A stretch of DNA of 64,000 nt from Tyto alba (GCF_018691265.1 NW_024881279.1:3687243-3751242), one strand, 5' to 3'; positions 46,601 through 61,092 are shown, counted from the first letter of the stretch. Numbers and translations are program-made. The notes: generated by a model from the letters alone, not told the origin.

Positions 46601-49600
46601 CTTATTCACAAACAGAATATAGTTTCTTTGTTAATGAAGTGGGTCCTGAATTTCTTTTATTACTGTTTCATTAAAAGTAATAACCTTCTCTCTTCCTCCT
46701 GTGCTTCCCTGCCACATAGCTTTCAGTTGAAGGTAAAACAAAACCACATTTTTTTCCAAGCTGCTCATTAAATTAATGTATTTAAGTTCATAATAAATAC
46801 AGTGTTGACAATCCTGGAGAATTGTCCGACAAGCCTCCAAGCTTTGGGAGAGCTGCGTCCCTTCAGCTGCCAGCTCGATGAGTTAGGAAGTTTTTAGTGC
46901 TTACGTTTTCCTCTAGTTTGTCTTGTAAGAGTGTTTTGGGTGGGTAGTTGTCTCTTATTTTCTATTTCTTAATACAGTGTAGTATCGTGAATTTTCATCT
47001 CAATTAGACCTGTGGTTTTCCTGTAATAAAAAAGGCCAAGCATGCAAACTCTTGTACTACCTCACTAAAATACTTCTTGATAATTCATTTTCATAAACTT
47101 TGTGTTTGCACCTTGTTTTCTGGGCTGATCAAGAATGATATTCTTTGATAGATGCGTCTCAATCTTTTATTTAAAAAGCTCAAATAGACACCAGTTGGTG
47201 GATGTTTGCTGGTAGTCGGTCAGTCTTACTGAGCATCCCTGAGACACCAGTGTGTCCCCCTCCCCAAGGCTGGGTAGGGTCAACTCTCTCTTCTGGATAA
47301 TTAAAAGTAACCTCCTTTTGAATTATTAATCAGTTGTTGATTTTGACTGACTTTGAATTCACAAAGTCTTACTTGAAATCAGTGAAATGTGGCTATTTTA
47401 CAGTTGATCTTCATGCCATGTGGACGTGGCTCTGTGCTGGTGACGTACAGTCGATTTGCCTGTTTCTTGGCCAGAAGTACTCAGCAACCTGGCATATGTT
47501 TCAGTACCCAAATAATTCAGATTATCACTAGTTGGAACCTTACGTACAACACACTTTCTGAAGCTGAAATCAGCCCTAAATTAGTTGCACTTAAAAAATA
47601 AAATCCATCTGTTGTTTCAAATGAACCAAAATACAATATTGGACCACTTACCAGTTTTTAACCAAATGTTAATATATGTAAATATTCAGCTATAAGAGCT
47701 TCAGTGTCTGTCTTAGGAGGGTTTTTTGTTTGTTTTTGACCAGTGTTTTGAGCTTGTTTTCTGTTGTGCTTTCAGCAGCAAGACCAAATATGTTGCTCAT
47801 ATTAATCTTTTGATTATTTACGTCTCAGAGACACAAACAACATTACGTTGAGCCTTGGACAAGGTGCTGCGTTCACAGGGGAGGGCTTCTGGTTTAGCTG
47901 TTCTGCAGCTGTTGTCTGTCTGGAATACCTGCAAGGAAACTTTGCTAGTGGTTCACAGGAATAAATATTTTTTCCAGCTTTCTTAACAGTTAAGGCCTGT
48001 TGACTTCAGTCAAATATAGATTCATGTTTCCAACCAAAAAAATCAGGTTTCAGGGCACTGTTACAGCTCTGAGTACATATACTGGCTTTGCTGAAGTGTC
48101 ATTGACAAATAGATTTTTCTTAAATTTAGACTCTGTCTGACAAAGTTTCCTTGTTCAAATTATTTTAATATTTAACAAGTAGGGAAAATAGCATGAATGT
48201 TGCTGTGTGGGTGAGTGTTTCAGTTTTAGAGTCTGTGTCTGTATTAACCTGTATTGTGGTTAAGGATGTTGAGGGCTGTCCTGGAAAGGAAAATTTGGGC
48301 AGGAGTGAAAGGAGTAAAAAAATTCAGATAAAAACAGGGAATCGTTGTGATGCTTAAGATGCCCTGAAGTAGGTGTGTGGATTCTCCTGGTTGATTATTT
48401 TTGCAAGAGCATTATGAACCAAAGCTGGGGGGAAGAAATGAAATAAAAACCAAACCGACAAAAAAAAAAAAACCCTTCCCCAAGCCATTTTTTCTTTTGC
48501 CTTTCAGGTTGGGTGAAATGCTAAAGAAAGTACACTTGTAATAAAAACTCGGAAAAGTAAATTAGACTGAATGTTTGTTGTTTATCACCTAACGTAGTGC
48601 TAATAACCTGAGAACAGGCTTACAGTTCTCCCATCTAATAGCTGTGACTTCATGGTTTCTGATCTCCCTGGCAGCTGAGGTCCAATCAAGGCATTTTCCT
48701 TGGTTAAATAAGTATCTGGTGCTTATGTCTCTGAGGTATAAAATAATGATGGTGGGATGTGTTAAAACTGATTATGGTCACACTGGTTCCTAAAGCATCT
48801 CTTTTAAATACGGGTCTGTGAAGAGTCATCGGAACTACGTTGCTGCTGTTTTCCCCGGCGTGGACAGACGTTGCCTCTGTGACAAGTGATGCTTTTGGTT
48901 TGGTGTATGGAATTGGATGGGTTATTGTAAATCAGCTGCCCTGGCTCTTTCCTCCTACCTGTTTTGCTCTACTCAATAGCCAGGCAGAACCAGCTGAGTT
49001 TGATGCTTTGTTTTTGATTCCCAGCTGCTGCTTGTGGGTCATGACTAATGCAAATTCCTTCATGTAATGTAAAGTCTGCCATACTGAACATGAATGTATT
49101 AATGAGAAGATTAAATTAAAGTGCGCTAATAACTCTGTGGACAATGGCTCATGTGTATTGGCATTGTTTGCAAAAAGTTCAGGGTTTATGCTTAGTGAGT
49201 CACTAAGTTACACGTGACAAGGTGAAAAGCCTTGTTTCTCTACTGGATGTAATTTCCAATTCTGATTCATTAAAATGAAGCGGTGAGTAGGAATGTGGTT
49301 CTGTTACGGGATACAAGTGAATGGATTTATCTTCAAGCATTGGCTTGGCCTTTTGAAACGTGTAGTACTCCTGTCTCAAAGCACTAGTCCAGCGTACCTG
49401 AAGAAAGAGCGTGCAGTTAGGTCTAGCTGAGACAGAGCTACAAGTCTGAGCCTCGGGGAGCTTGAGGAGTAATATTAGTGAAACGGATGAGCACAGTTGC
49501 GTGCTGCCTGGTCGTGTGGCTTCGAGCACTTCTCGTGTCTAAAACTTTGTGGAGTTGTTGAATCTGAACGTCCTCGTTAAGTGCTATGAACATACTGTAT

Positions 49601-52600
49601 CTCTCTTGTGTGTAGTTACACAAAAAAGACAGAGGTTATTGCCTAATCTTACTTGCTGCTGCTTGTTGGGATTCAATGAGAGGAAGCAGGGCCACAACAA
49701 AAGCGGTAACAGAGCATTTGCCTTTGTAACTTGTGTGTCGGTGTTGTTTACTTTCTATGACGGCTGTGTCTGCGTGTGCCTATGTATGGGTGTCTACTGC
49801 GCACCTTGCGTGTATGATTTTTAGGTATCTTTTCTAGAAGATACATATGAAATACAGATTTGAGAGGAAATTGTATTCTAAGACACTCTATGTCTGAATC
49901 TTGTATGGGAGGAAGAAAGATGATCGTGGTCTGTATGTGTTGCTAGTTCTGCTGCAGAGCTCGCTGGATTAGAGGGTGCTGGCGGGACCTCTGCTCCCAG
50001 AGTTGGGGAGGACCTTCCCCTGGTTAGTGGTGGCTGGTGGCGATGTCTTAACTCGCCTTCCCTCTGGAAGAGCTGTCCTCGGCCTAAAAGAAATGCTCTG
50101 GAGTATTTTGTGTCATGCTTTAATGTGTCCACAGTCTGGTATGTATAGGAACAGCTTTTTCTGAAACCCTGGTGACCAGGTGTGGTTTGATCTCTTTTTA
50201 TTGCTTTTTTTGGTTTTCTTTTTTAAGCTTCTCATTCTGTTATAATCCCAATACAGAGAAATACTCTAGCTCTGATTTCGTTAGCATTCTGCCTGTTGAT
50301 TCAGTGCTGCTTGTTGGTTAAAGGAATTTGAGAATCTGGTGTGGGTGTAAGAAAGAGCATTTAATCAAACATCGGAATACATCAGGTTCCTGGTCTTCCT
50401 GTGAAATTGTTCTCGGAGCACAGAGTCTTCTCCAAGTCTCTCACCCTTCACTCCTCTTTCCTTCCCCTCAGTTGCAGCCGGGAGGTTGGGTGTTGCAGCC
50501 TGGTGCGTGACAAGGGCTGGTTGTATTTGGAGAAGGATTTCGGGGCCAGTGCCACTGCCTGAGAGGCACAGCGTGCAAAAAGCTCTCCCTACCTCATGCT
50601 TTGGGTCTATCTCGACAGCAGGCCCCAGGAAGAGCTCCCACACCGTGGCTCACCTCGGCAGGGGGTCTGATGGTCACTGGGGGACTGGGCTGGACTTCCT
50701 GGTGGCTTCTGCTTTGACTTGGGCTGTGGCAACACTGCCGTGTATCTGCCTTCGGATGACTCGGTGTGCTGCCCCTGCTCTGTAGCAGCAAGCTTTCAGG
50801 GGGCTATTGGGATGTCCTGAAAGGGATCCCCATCCTTCCTGTTCTTTTTATTTATTTTTTTGCTCCAAGGAGCTGGCTTTAGAAGACGTAGTCAGTGGTT
50901 CTAGGGTTTTCTGGCCCGATGATACAGTTGTCAACAAGGCTTTTGTTTTGAGGTTACTGTAGAAGAGAAACTGGCTGTTTTCACTTTGTGGTTGTCAGAG
51001 CATGCTAGAGGCTTACACAGATAGTATTTATGGATCTTTTTCAAACTGTTGGCCAAAGTAACTGTAACTGAAGAACAGAGGTCGCAGCAGCTTGCTTCGT
51101 GATAATCTTCACAGTAAATGTGGGATTTAGGGCTCACCAGATGTGATTTTGCAGACTAGGTCATACGTTATTATTGATCAAATATTTCAAGGCCTGGTTC
51201 TCTAAACTATGATGATAGGGTTGTGGAAAGTTTAGTTTGTAGGAGGCTGAAAGAGGACTCCATCAGGGTGGCTGTTTCCCAGTGATCTTCCGGGGAGCGT
51301 GTGAAGTGTTGTTGCTCTAAGATTACTTTTCCTATCCTTGCTTCCAATTATTGTTCCTGAAAAACTGGTTTTTCATTATGAGGGCAGCTGTGACAGCTCT
51401 GAGAGTGAAACCAGAAATTATGATGGAGTCGTGGAATTCTCTATTGGAACTTACTTCCTTTAGTATATACCCTTCCCCATGCAGTGGCGTCATGCACTTA
51501 GTTTCATCTGTGGAGTGATAATGGAACTAAAAGTTTTCACCGATTGAATTAAAATTTGAATATGTAATGTAACATTTTTCTAAAAACCTGTTTTCTGTTG
51601 TATCATCTGAATTTAAACAGTGAATTTTGGGGACTTGTTAGGTAGTAAGGGTGTGTTTTACAAAACTGTTAATTTGGGCTAAAAGGCAAGCCCAGTGCCT
51701 TTTTACTGACCTTGCAATAGCAACTCCTTGGAGGTATTAGAATAGTGAAGAAGGGCGAGAACGGGTGTGGAAGGAGGTGGGAGAGAACTGCAAGTACACT
51801 TGGCATTCAGAAAAGTTGCCAAATGGAAGAAAAATACATTTCTTTACTGCTATTGTTCTCCAGAACTGCAAAGGGTAGAGGGCAAGCAGTCAAGACGTGT
51901 AGGTGTTAAATTCCTCAGAGGGACAATATTAAAGCCCCCAAACACATACTGAATAAAAAAGTAATCAAAAAAATCTTAATAATTTTTAAAAGAAAATCTC
52001 TTCAGATAATATACTTATTTTGTATAAACTTAACAGAAAAACTCCTCTGTAATGTTTGTTTTGACAAAACTGATTCTTGTGTCACTTTGTGTAAGGAGAA
52101 CTGAGTATCTGTTTATAGCGCAAATAGGTAGTAAGAAAATTATCCTCATTCTTAACAAACTTGCATGTCTATATGCCATGAAAGGAAACCGGGGCAAAAG
52201 TGCCCAGGTATTTCCCACTTGTTGCCAGGCACCGCTTCTGAGGAGCAGAAGGAAGAAAGCCAAATATCTTTAAGCGGTTGTCTAAGAATCCCTGCCATAT
52301 TTCTCTTTCAAGCAGTGATGGAATGCTGCTGGTGTTTGCCCCGTGATGTGCCATTGCCTAATAACCCTTGTATGCAAATGTGCTTATATTCCCATTGCAC
52401 GAGTGTAAAGAGTTGGCAATCTTCAGGTGGAAATGAGTCTCTTGGCATTAAAAAGTGACTTGTGGTGGTCTTGCCAGTGGCAAAGAAGCTGCACACTTCT
52501 GAGGACTGTGCATTCTGGATAAACTTCCAGTTTGCAGGGTTTTTATCCACTCCCCCAACCATGTGCAGAAAATTAGTTTTCATTGAGAAGTGTATTGGAG

Positions 52601-53428
52601 AACAGATCTATAAAGGATGTCCAGAGCTCTGATGTCCTTTCTTGTAAGAGGCCTGTCATTGCCCATTGCCATAAAATAGTTTTGCTCGTGTTAGTACTGC
52701 CAGCTGAGCTACTTCTAAAACTAGGAGGTCCTCTTGTTCCAATGACCTCAGGCTTAAAATATAGAGGGCTTTCCTTTGTTTGATGAAAATGATACACCCT
52801 TCTTCCTCTTTTGATGATTTCAATACAGTATTTTGGAAATACCCTTATTTCAGGGAAGCATGCAGAAATTATTTAGCATTCTGCATCTGGTTTCTCTAGG
52901 TTCCTTAGCTCTGCTAATTATTGGTTATCTTTTAGCACATTAAGATAGTCTAGCAAATTCCTGCTGAACAGAACAAAAATAACTGCCTTAAGGGATTTTT
53001 GTCTTTGTGATCTTTTTGTGCCTGATTAAAGCATTTACATTTAAGCACTCTGTCCTCCAAAGGCTGATTAATAGTGAGCCTCAAATGTTGGTCCTTTTGG
53101 TCTAGAGGGAAAGAATTTTTGGGGTGTTGTGTTGCAGGCACATACAGTTTGGCCTTTTGGCCAAATATGAATTCCTACAGAGATAATTCCAGAGCTGTTG
53201 TAATGTTTTTCACCTTGATGATTTGCATTTGAAAGAGCTGGAGAGTGAGGTCTGCCTTTGCAAAGAGTATTGTGTATTTAGCATTAAAAGGTGATGGGAT
53301 CACTTCTGCTGTTGCACGCTTATTCTGGGAGGGTTTTTTATGCTCTTGTCACAAAAGGTTGTGCTTGGCAGTGGACACTAGATATTGTGGGTTACCTAGG
53401 GAGGACGTTCTGCTTAAATCTGATTTAC
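40683..53428 (+). other. RAPGEF6: RAPGEF6 intron 1, first part
   Basis: No stretch encodes the expected second exon (after TPE the protein continues DLNTIYSYLHGME, from memory). The sequence is AT-rich with T22 at 41402-41423 and short A-rich tracts near 42661, 44254 and 48460. A 153-codon minus-strand ORF lies at 45613-46074. No other gene was recognised. Confidence 0.75.
45613..46074 (-). other. Unrecognised 153-codon minus-strand ORF
   Basis: The frame is long for AT-balanced intronic sequence. It contains CAG|GTAACT, a possible donor, after the codons for SILHQ (exon end at 45832). Plus-strand GTTGGAAGAGACCTTTAAAG at about 45997-46016 resembles a decayed CR1 tail on the minus strand. I do not recognise the product and treat coding status as unlikely. 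Confidence 0.15.
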
Positions 53429-54424
53429 TATGCTGGGTTTGTGTGTGTGGTGGGGTTTTGGTAGTAGGGAACAGGGGCTACAGCGGTGGCCTCTGGGAGA
53501 AGCTTCTCAGAGCTCCCCTGGCTCCAAGTTGGACCCACCTATGGCCAAGGCTGAGCCGATTAGTGACGGTGGCCTCATCTCTGTGATAATGTATTTAAGA
53601 AGGGGAACCTGGGAAGGAGGAGTTGGAGTTGTGAGGACGATACCTCTGCAAACACCGAGGTCACCGGGAGGAAGGGTGGGGAGGGTGTGCCAGAGCAGAG
53701 CCCCCTTGTATCCCATGGTGAGAGGGCAGGGCTGCCCCTCTGCCACCCATGGAGGTCACTGGTGGAACAGAGACTGACCTGCAGCCTGTGGAGGAGCCCA
53801 CACTGGGGCAGGCGGCTGCATTTAAATGAAGCCAGGACTCTGTGGGAAGAAGCAGCCCCTGCTGTTGTAGTTCAGAGCTGGGAGGACTCCAACACGTGGG
53901 GATGACCCACGCCAGCGCAGCACAGGAACGGCTGCATGCCGTGGGGTGGACTCATACTGGAGGAAGTTCACGGAGCACTGTCTCCTGTGGGAGGGGAGCC
54001 GCAGGAACAGGGGAAGAATGCGAGGAGTCCTCCCCCTGAGGAGGAAGGAGCAGCGGGATTGACTATACCCTGCCATTCCCTGTGCTGCTGCGGGGGAGGA
54101 GGTAGAGAAATTGGGAGCAAAGCTGAGCCCTGGAAGGAGGGAGTGGTGGGGGGAAGGTGTTTTTAAGGTGTGATGATGCTTCTCACTGTCCTACTCTGCC
54201 TGCTAAGTTTTGTCGTTGTTAGTGTTTAAATTAAATCTGTGTTGTTTTTCTTCCCCTAGTGTGTCTGTCTTTTGCCCATGATCGCAGTGGGTGGACCACC
54301 CCTGCCTGTCCTTATCTCGCTTGCCTAGCCTTTTGCTTTGTTTTCTCCTTGCCAGCCCTGATAGGGAGGGGGTGAGTGAGGGGTAATGTGGTTCTCAGTT
54401 GTCCTTTGGGCTCTAACCACGACA
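53429..54424 (+). mobile_element. Solo LTR of an avian endogenous retrovirus
   Basis: The 996-bp unit opens with TATGCTGGGTTTGTGTGTG and ends in CCACGACA. It is flanked by the 5-bp direct repeat TTTAC at 53424-53428 and 54425-54429, a length typical of ERVL-type insertions. Recognisable internal blocks are GGCCAAGGCTGAGCCGATTA, TAATGTATTTAAGAAGGGGA, GAGGAGGTAGAGAAATTGGG and a terminal GTCTGTCTTTTGCCCATGA. An ATTAAA at 54230-54235 is a likely LTR poly(A) signal. No gag, pol or env sequence is attached, so it is a recombined solo LTR, already diverged. I recall this LTR type from many Neoaves genomes but cannot give its family name. Confidence 0.85.
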
Positions 54425-54429
54425 TTTAC

Positions 54430-57400
54430 TTTACCCTACATTCTCAGCGTTCTCTGTAATGTTGTCCAGCCTATAGTAGGCTGTGTTGGTTTGGCTAAGT
54501 AGAAGTGGTCTTTCCAACAGTTGCAGTAGGAGTTTCTGTTCCCGTTTCCCATTCGAAGTAGGAAGGAAACTGGCAGTCCTATGTCAGACTGCTGACCTCC
54601 TGACAGATACATTTGTTGCTTCCATTTGTGTTGGATGGTAAGGCTTCCTTCAGCAAAACCTTCCATAGATGCCATTATACATGACTTACAAAATGCTTGG
54701 AGGAGTCTTCAAAATGTGCTGGTTCTTCCTAACTGATGGGCAGTCCTAGTACAGAAATTAAGGGACATAATCCAGCTGGTGTGGTCGGTAGGAAAGATCT
54801 CTTAGCTTGTGTGTCTGTGCTAGCCTGCCATGTCAGCCTGACTCCTGTGCCATTGGGTAGTACTTCTGGGTGGAGCTCACAACTCAAGAGAGGAACTTGG
54901 TTTTTTGTTTTCCTCCCTGTACACATTAGCTAAAAGAAGGGGATTATGGAGTATCATAGTTAACAGATGCTACATAACCAGTCAGAGTGGATCGCAACTG
55001 TATTTTTAAGAAAAGCTGAAAATTTCTTTTGCTTTTAGTTTGGGTCTCTCAAATCCAGCAAATCTGGCTACATAGAATTCGAAGGTCATTCGGAGTTCAG
55101 CGTTTAGTATCACCAACAGTAATGTTGCTTTGATTTTTTTTTTTTTTTTTTTTTTTTTTGCCCCCCCAGGCTCTAGTCAAACATTTTTTCTTTTAATGTA
55201 TTTTTATCTGAAATTGTTACATAGATCTCTGTTGTGCATGCTTATGTAATAAAGTGAGAAGTTGTAGATAACATGTCTTCTACTCCTTCTGATGCTTGTA
55301 CAGAGTGCACCTAGGAAGTACCGCAGTGGATTAACTGCTTGAACGAGAGGCTAATACACTGCTTTTCAAGAAAACACACAGCAGAGATGTCCTATTTTCC
55401 AGTATTATTGTATAAAATGTCTGAACTTCAATACCAGATCCTTCTGTTTCTCTGGGGTGGGGGTGGGCTGTGATCTAGAACGTATGTTCTCTGTGTCTGT
55501 GGTCACAAACGTGACAATCCAGTGAATGTGGTGGTGTAATTTTTTATTGTGGCATTCTGCTGCTGGGTCCAGACTTTGCCTTTAGTCACCCTGTACGAAT
55601 CGTCTCCTTGAATGTGAGCTGATGAGTCAAAAGTCTGAGTCCTAAATGAATGTATTGCATTGCTGTTTATAGACTGAACTTTGATACTCAGATTAAGTTT
55701 AGTATTAGGGTAGGTTTTTTTTATTTTCAGTGAATAATGGTAGTCTTGCTCTCTGAGAGCAGAAGTTGTCTTTTTGGGTGAAACACTGATTTGTTTAAAA
55801 GTGGGTTTATTATACCTCCATAGAGGCTGTGGTTGAATAATGCTGGGAGAGAGAGGTGGTGGAGGAATCGCTGGTGTGTTGCATTACAAATTAGTGTTGA
55901 TCATGGTTTCATAGGAAAGATGAGATTGGCTTGTTTTGGGTTTCTATTCAAAGGTAATTAATTATAGCCTCTCAAGCTTTTGGTCTCTTGAAGGATGGAA
56001 TAGCTGATTGGAGTAGAAGAGGTTACCATATCATCTCATATACTACAACCCAACTGAAGTAGCCCGTGTCTCAGGTGTAATCAATTAGTACCTGTTTGAT
56101 TTAGTACAGGGGTGGAGAAGGCAGTCTGTAATTTGGTGGGTGTTAGTCATGAAGTTTGTTACGCTTGGGGAAGCTAGGTGCCTGGTGGGTAGGCTGCAGC
56201 ATTTGGAGCTAGAAATTCCTGAGTAACAATATTATCTCGTTGTTGATTCAGTTCCTGACACTTGTTTCTCTTAATGTTGAAGCTGTTAATTTTCTTAAAA
56301 TTATCTCCTTTGTAACATTATGCATCCATGATCAATTGTAATTACTAGGGAAGTGCACAGGTATCTGCACCTCTGATATTTATGTTGATTTGATTTCAAA
56401 CTTGAAACCTGTTAACCTAGATATGGATCCAAACTGAGTTGTTACAGTCAATGTATACACAAGCTTCTTTGTGGTTTATGGCACAGGTATTGTTGAGAAA
56501 CACAAAAGTAGATCTTAAAGCAGTGGCAGAATGTCAGTTTATAGAGTTTTGCTTTGGTGATTTGCATTCAAATGTAGCAATAGGGTAAATCTAGTTTATT
56601 TTTTGCTACAAGTGAAGATGCAAAGAGCTACTTATTGCACTTTTCTGTTTGGTGAGGGATATATGTATGTTTGCTAATAAATACATACACACGTACATAG
56701 ACATGGTAGCATTTCTCTGCCTGTGAGAGGATACTGTAGTAGTTGTGGCAGTAGTAGAATTTAGTTGTGGGAATCTGCATTGAGATAACTCACAACTTCT
56801 TGAGGGGATACAGCCTACTGTAAATTACAGTAACTTTCCTGGATTGCTCTATTTGGTAGTGCTTGGGTACTCTAAAACCAGGATGCAGGAGGAATTACTG
56901 GTAAACGTATTACTGTTGTCCTCTACAGGAATTCTTTCATAGTTTGTAATGGCGGTGTTATGGGAATAAAACAGCTGGAGCTTGATTTTTCTTTTTTTTC
57001 CTCCAGTGGTTTTATTGAAAAAGGAGAGCTTTACTTTTGTGTGATACTTTATTATCCAATTATAATCTTCTCATTCTCATGTTTTTCATTTTTAATGTGC
57101 TGGTACATTGTTATCAATGTTGAATGAGAACACAGAATAATTTAGTTGGAAGCAGTGTCATGACTAATATTTTACTGATGCACCGAAACATTTTGAGACA
57201 GTTTGTAGAGCTGTATTCCTCTCCATTACCTAGATGAGTGGGTGACTTAAGTTATGATATTGATAAGAGATCTCATTTTGTCCTCATTATTATTTATTAA
57301 GCAGGACTTAATTTCCTGACAGAGGTGATCTTTGTTTGCTTGAATTCACAAAGAAATATGAAATGATATAATGTAAAATCATAAATGTGCCCTTATATAC

Positions 57401-60400
57401 AGAACTATTTTTACCCATTTGTATAAAACATCTGATGATTAATATGGTGGAAACAAACCGCAGTAGAGTATTATTCTGTCTGTTAGTCTTTCTCTGCTTG
57501 AGATACATGTGGAACAGGAGCTGTGGTTATGAGACCTTGATGGTAACCCTCACTTGCTGCAAAGGTACATTGGGCAAAGCATGATGAAAATGAGTGAGGA
57601 AATCCTTACAACAGAGCGTGTTTGCGTGTCATGTGAAACAGCAGTTCCTTAGCCCTTTATATGGGGAGGGGGAAGCAGGTAGTAATGGTTTTCAGAATAA
57701 CACATCTTCCTGCCTTTGTATGTATGTGTTGTTATTAGCTATCTGTCTGTCTGCCTCTTATCTCGTCCTTCTTGTAGCTCATTCTTCCTTGCCATGTCTG
57801 TGGGACCAGTTTGCGTTTGGGTAGGCAGCCTTGCCTCTGCCCCGTGCCTTCCTGCCGCACCTATCCTGGAGCTTGCTTTAGAGTTAACAGGATTACCTTT
57901 CAGTAAAAAAGTACTTTGAATCTCCGTTAGTAGCCTGCAGAGCCCTTGTCCAAGAGGGAGGAAAGGGAACAAAAACTAGAGCATTCTATACAGTAAGAGC
58001 AGTCATTCGTAGGTAGGGAACTCGGATGTACAGCATGACTAAGTTGCATGCAGACATACTCCCAAGTTGTCATTACCAATAAGTGCAGAATTGACCTTTG
58101 GATTTTATCTTCCTCCACCTTTCTCCTCACCCCTAGGTTTCTGTACCAAATTTCTTACTAAATAAGAATCTACCTTTTTTCGTAACATTTCAGTGTTCTG
58201 ACCTTTCCTACCATGATTCCTTTTATTTTTTTTTTTTTTTTTCTTAAAAGGAAATGTCAGATGTTGATACTTTCTTGCCTGCTCCCCTTAAAAGAGCAAG
58301 GAGTTTCTTTGTGAATCAGGCAAACTGATGTTTTTGGAGTTATGACTAAAAAGTTTTAACTGAAATACTGTTACTTGATGGATGCTTGTCCTCTGGAAGA
58401 GAGATTGCTAGTTAAGCAGCTGACTACTTGTCAGAATTAACAGTGTTGATTGAACTGGAAGCCTGAAATTGCCCATTTTGCTTGTTGATTTTGGGTGACT
58501 TTTCAAGAGCCTGGGTTAGGAAGCTGCTTTTATGGTCTTTGATCTCTTACTGAAAAATGTTTGGTAGAAAATCCTGCGCTCTGATAGATGTATGCCTTCA
58601 GATTAATTTTGGATGTTCTGAGATTCCTATCCTGTTGAACTTTAGGAGCTCGGTGTTTTCAGGGCAGCTTGCCTTTGGTTTTCTATTCTCAGCATGTAAG
58701 TCTGAAAGGTATTTTAAAACTAAGTAATGAGTGTCTGGGAATGTTATGGTAATGTTTTACTTGATGATACTTTTTCGTAGCTGTACTTTTGTTCTGAACC
58801 ATGATAAGGGCTGAACTGTGCTTCAGATATTCAAAACTCTCTGTAAGCTGCTTGCTTTGAAGCAATGACATTTGATGTTCCCGTCTCTCCAGTTCAGGGC
58901 CCTTGGTATTTCACTCTGCAAAATCAGCTTTTCCAAAGGAAGCTTTTTCTTTAGCAAAGTCAGGGTTCCAGAAATGCTGACTCAGTGTGATGAAACAGCA
59001 GGAAAAATAATATAAAGTTTTCCTTCCCTGATTCCTTTAAATGTTTTTCTTTCTACCAAAGTCTTATATCAACATAATTCAGGGTTCTTAGGTGGAAGGT
59101 GTTTATCTGTATTGGGTGTGGGGAGCTATTGGTGAGTAGAAACTTTTTCTTTCATTTTGATGTAGAAATACATTGCCTTTTTTTTTTTCCTTTTTTCAGA
59201 AATACTCTGCTGAATGGTGGTACTTTCAGTCTAGAAGTGAAGTGTAATAATGGTTCTGGGGCCTCTGTTCTAAAACAAGGTCTATTTCAAATTTTATTTG
59301 GGATACCTTTTTCCCTAGGAGTGGAATGTAATTCTTAAGTCTCTGCTTGTAGCCCTGTGTGCATGTTATAAGGGAATAATATATAAGGAAACGGAGTTAG
59401 GCCCATTGAGAAACTTGCTACTTTTGCAGGGGAAAAAAAAAAAAAGATAAAAATCCAAGTGTGCAAATGTTGCTTCTGACAGTCTGCAAAAAAAAAAAAA
59501 AAAGCCAGATTTTAGTTGCCTGATTTTTGGCTATCCTGTTACAAACTGATGCTGTCAATTGTAATTGCTTTGTGGATTTACAAAAGAGTGAGGAATCTCT
59601 TTTGTCCTGTATAAAGGTACTATAGTACACAGACTGATACTTGCTCATTTGGAAAAAAGCAGTACGTGTCATCTGTATGGGTAAATGTAAAGTTTAAAGT
59701 TTAGGCAGGAGCCCTGTAATATGGTCATATGTTCAACGCATCGAGTGTAGTGATCCTCTGTTACAAAGTCATAATAAAGGCATTACTGTTTTTAGCAAGG
59801 TCCTAGGAAAACCCAGCATTGCTCAAAATGCCTATAGTGAGTAGACTGGCAATTGGGGCCAGAAAACCATCACCGCTTAGCATAGGTGGAAAATTTCTTT
59901 ATGGAATATATGCTATTTTTTCTGAATAATAGAATAAGTCTCTGAAGTAGCTGAGCCAGTTTATTTTATACAAATATTACTGGGTGCTGTCTCAGGCAGT
60001 GATTTAAGATCATTCAGGAGTTTGTTGTTAGCATGTTCTATGAGAGATACTTTAATAAGGCTGGTTGAATTGGTGGTATTTCTTATATGGCATGATGATG
60101 CCTCATCCCTTATGAGTGCTACTTAAACTATGTCATTTGCTGCAAAATACTTTGTTAAAGTCTTTTGAGAACATTTTCATTCATCTGACTGACAATCCAT
60201 ACTTTCTCTTCCCTAGGAGTGCCTCAATGCTTATATATATATATATATATTTTTTTTTTCTTTTTAAAAGAATCCTTTTTCATCTTTTTAAAATGGTTTC
60301 CAGCTAAATAGGAGGATACTTTAAAGGGAATTGTTACTCTAAGCAAAGAAGTCCTGAGGTCATGTTCTTTGGCATCACTTGCACTTTTACTGAAGTCAAA

Positions 60401-61092
60401 TATTTATGCACTTAACAGGGAGAATAAATAATTAAGATGAAGGAGTTGCCTTCTGGTTCATTCCATCATCTTCCATTTAGTCAAGGGACCGTACGCTCTG
60501 CTACGCCTGTTTAAATGTTGTTGGCGGCTCCTCCCGCATGTTTCGGGGGTGGCTGACGGTGCGAATCATCTGGCTTTGGGGGTGCAGGTCAGGCTTCTTG
60601 AACCGGCATCACTCAGGTTGGTGAATTTGCTGTATAGATATCTGAATATGTCAAACGCGGATCAGGGAACTTGAGCATGTTTCGGTATTTTTATTGCTGG
60701 TATTACATTATCAGGAAAGAATTTGGGAGTACTATTTTTACAATTGGCCTTAAACAGAGAATAAAGGAAACAGCGCGGATTCCAGCCTTCGATGAAGTAA
60801 CAGGAAGGGAAGCAATGAAAACCATAAACGGTGCTGAGTAACATTTCCTCTCTTCTGCTACACCCCCCTAAGGGTGACAAAGTCTTTATTGAGCCTGACA
60901 GGACTCCTAATAAAAGATGCATTCAATCTGTATAAGGAGCCTGCTGAATCACTGTGAGGCAAGTAATGGCAGCAGGCTGGAGGAAACCCTCTTAGTTACA
61001 GCTTACACAACCTGCTCTCCGTGCTCCAAGGATTACTTCTGTTTGCTTTACTGAAATCTAGGCACTTTAAATACCAAATTCAACACAGGAAT
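54430..61092 (+). other. RAPGEF6: RAPGEF6 intron 1, middle part
   Basis: AT-rich unique sequence with T26 at 55134-55159, a (TA)10 run at 60232-60251 followed by T10, and scattered A/T runs. A 54-codon plus-strand ORF lies at 60677-60841. No exon 2 or mobile element was recognised. Confidence 0.7.
60232..60251. repeat. (TA)10 microsatellite
   Basis: Ten TA units run directly into a T stretch. It is a potentially unstable, easily unwound site. Confidence 0.85.
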
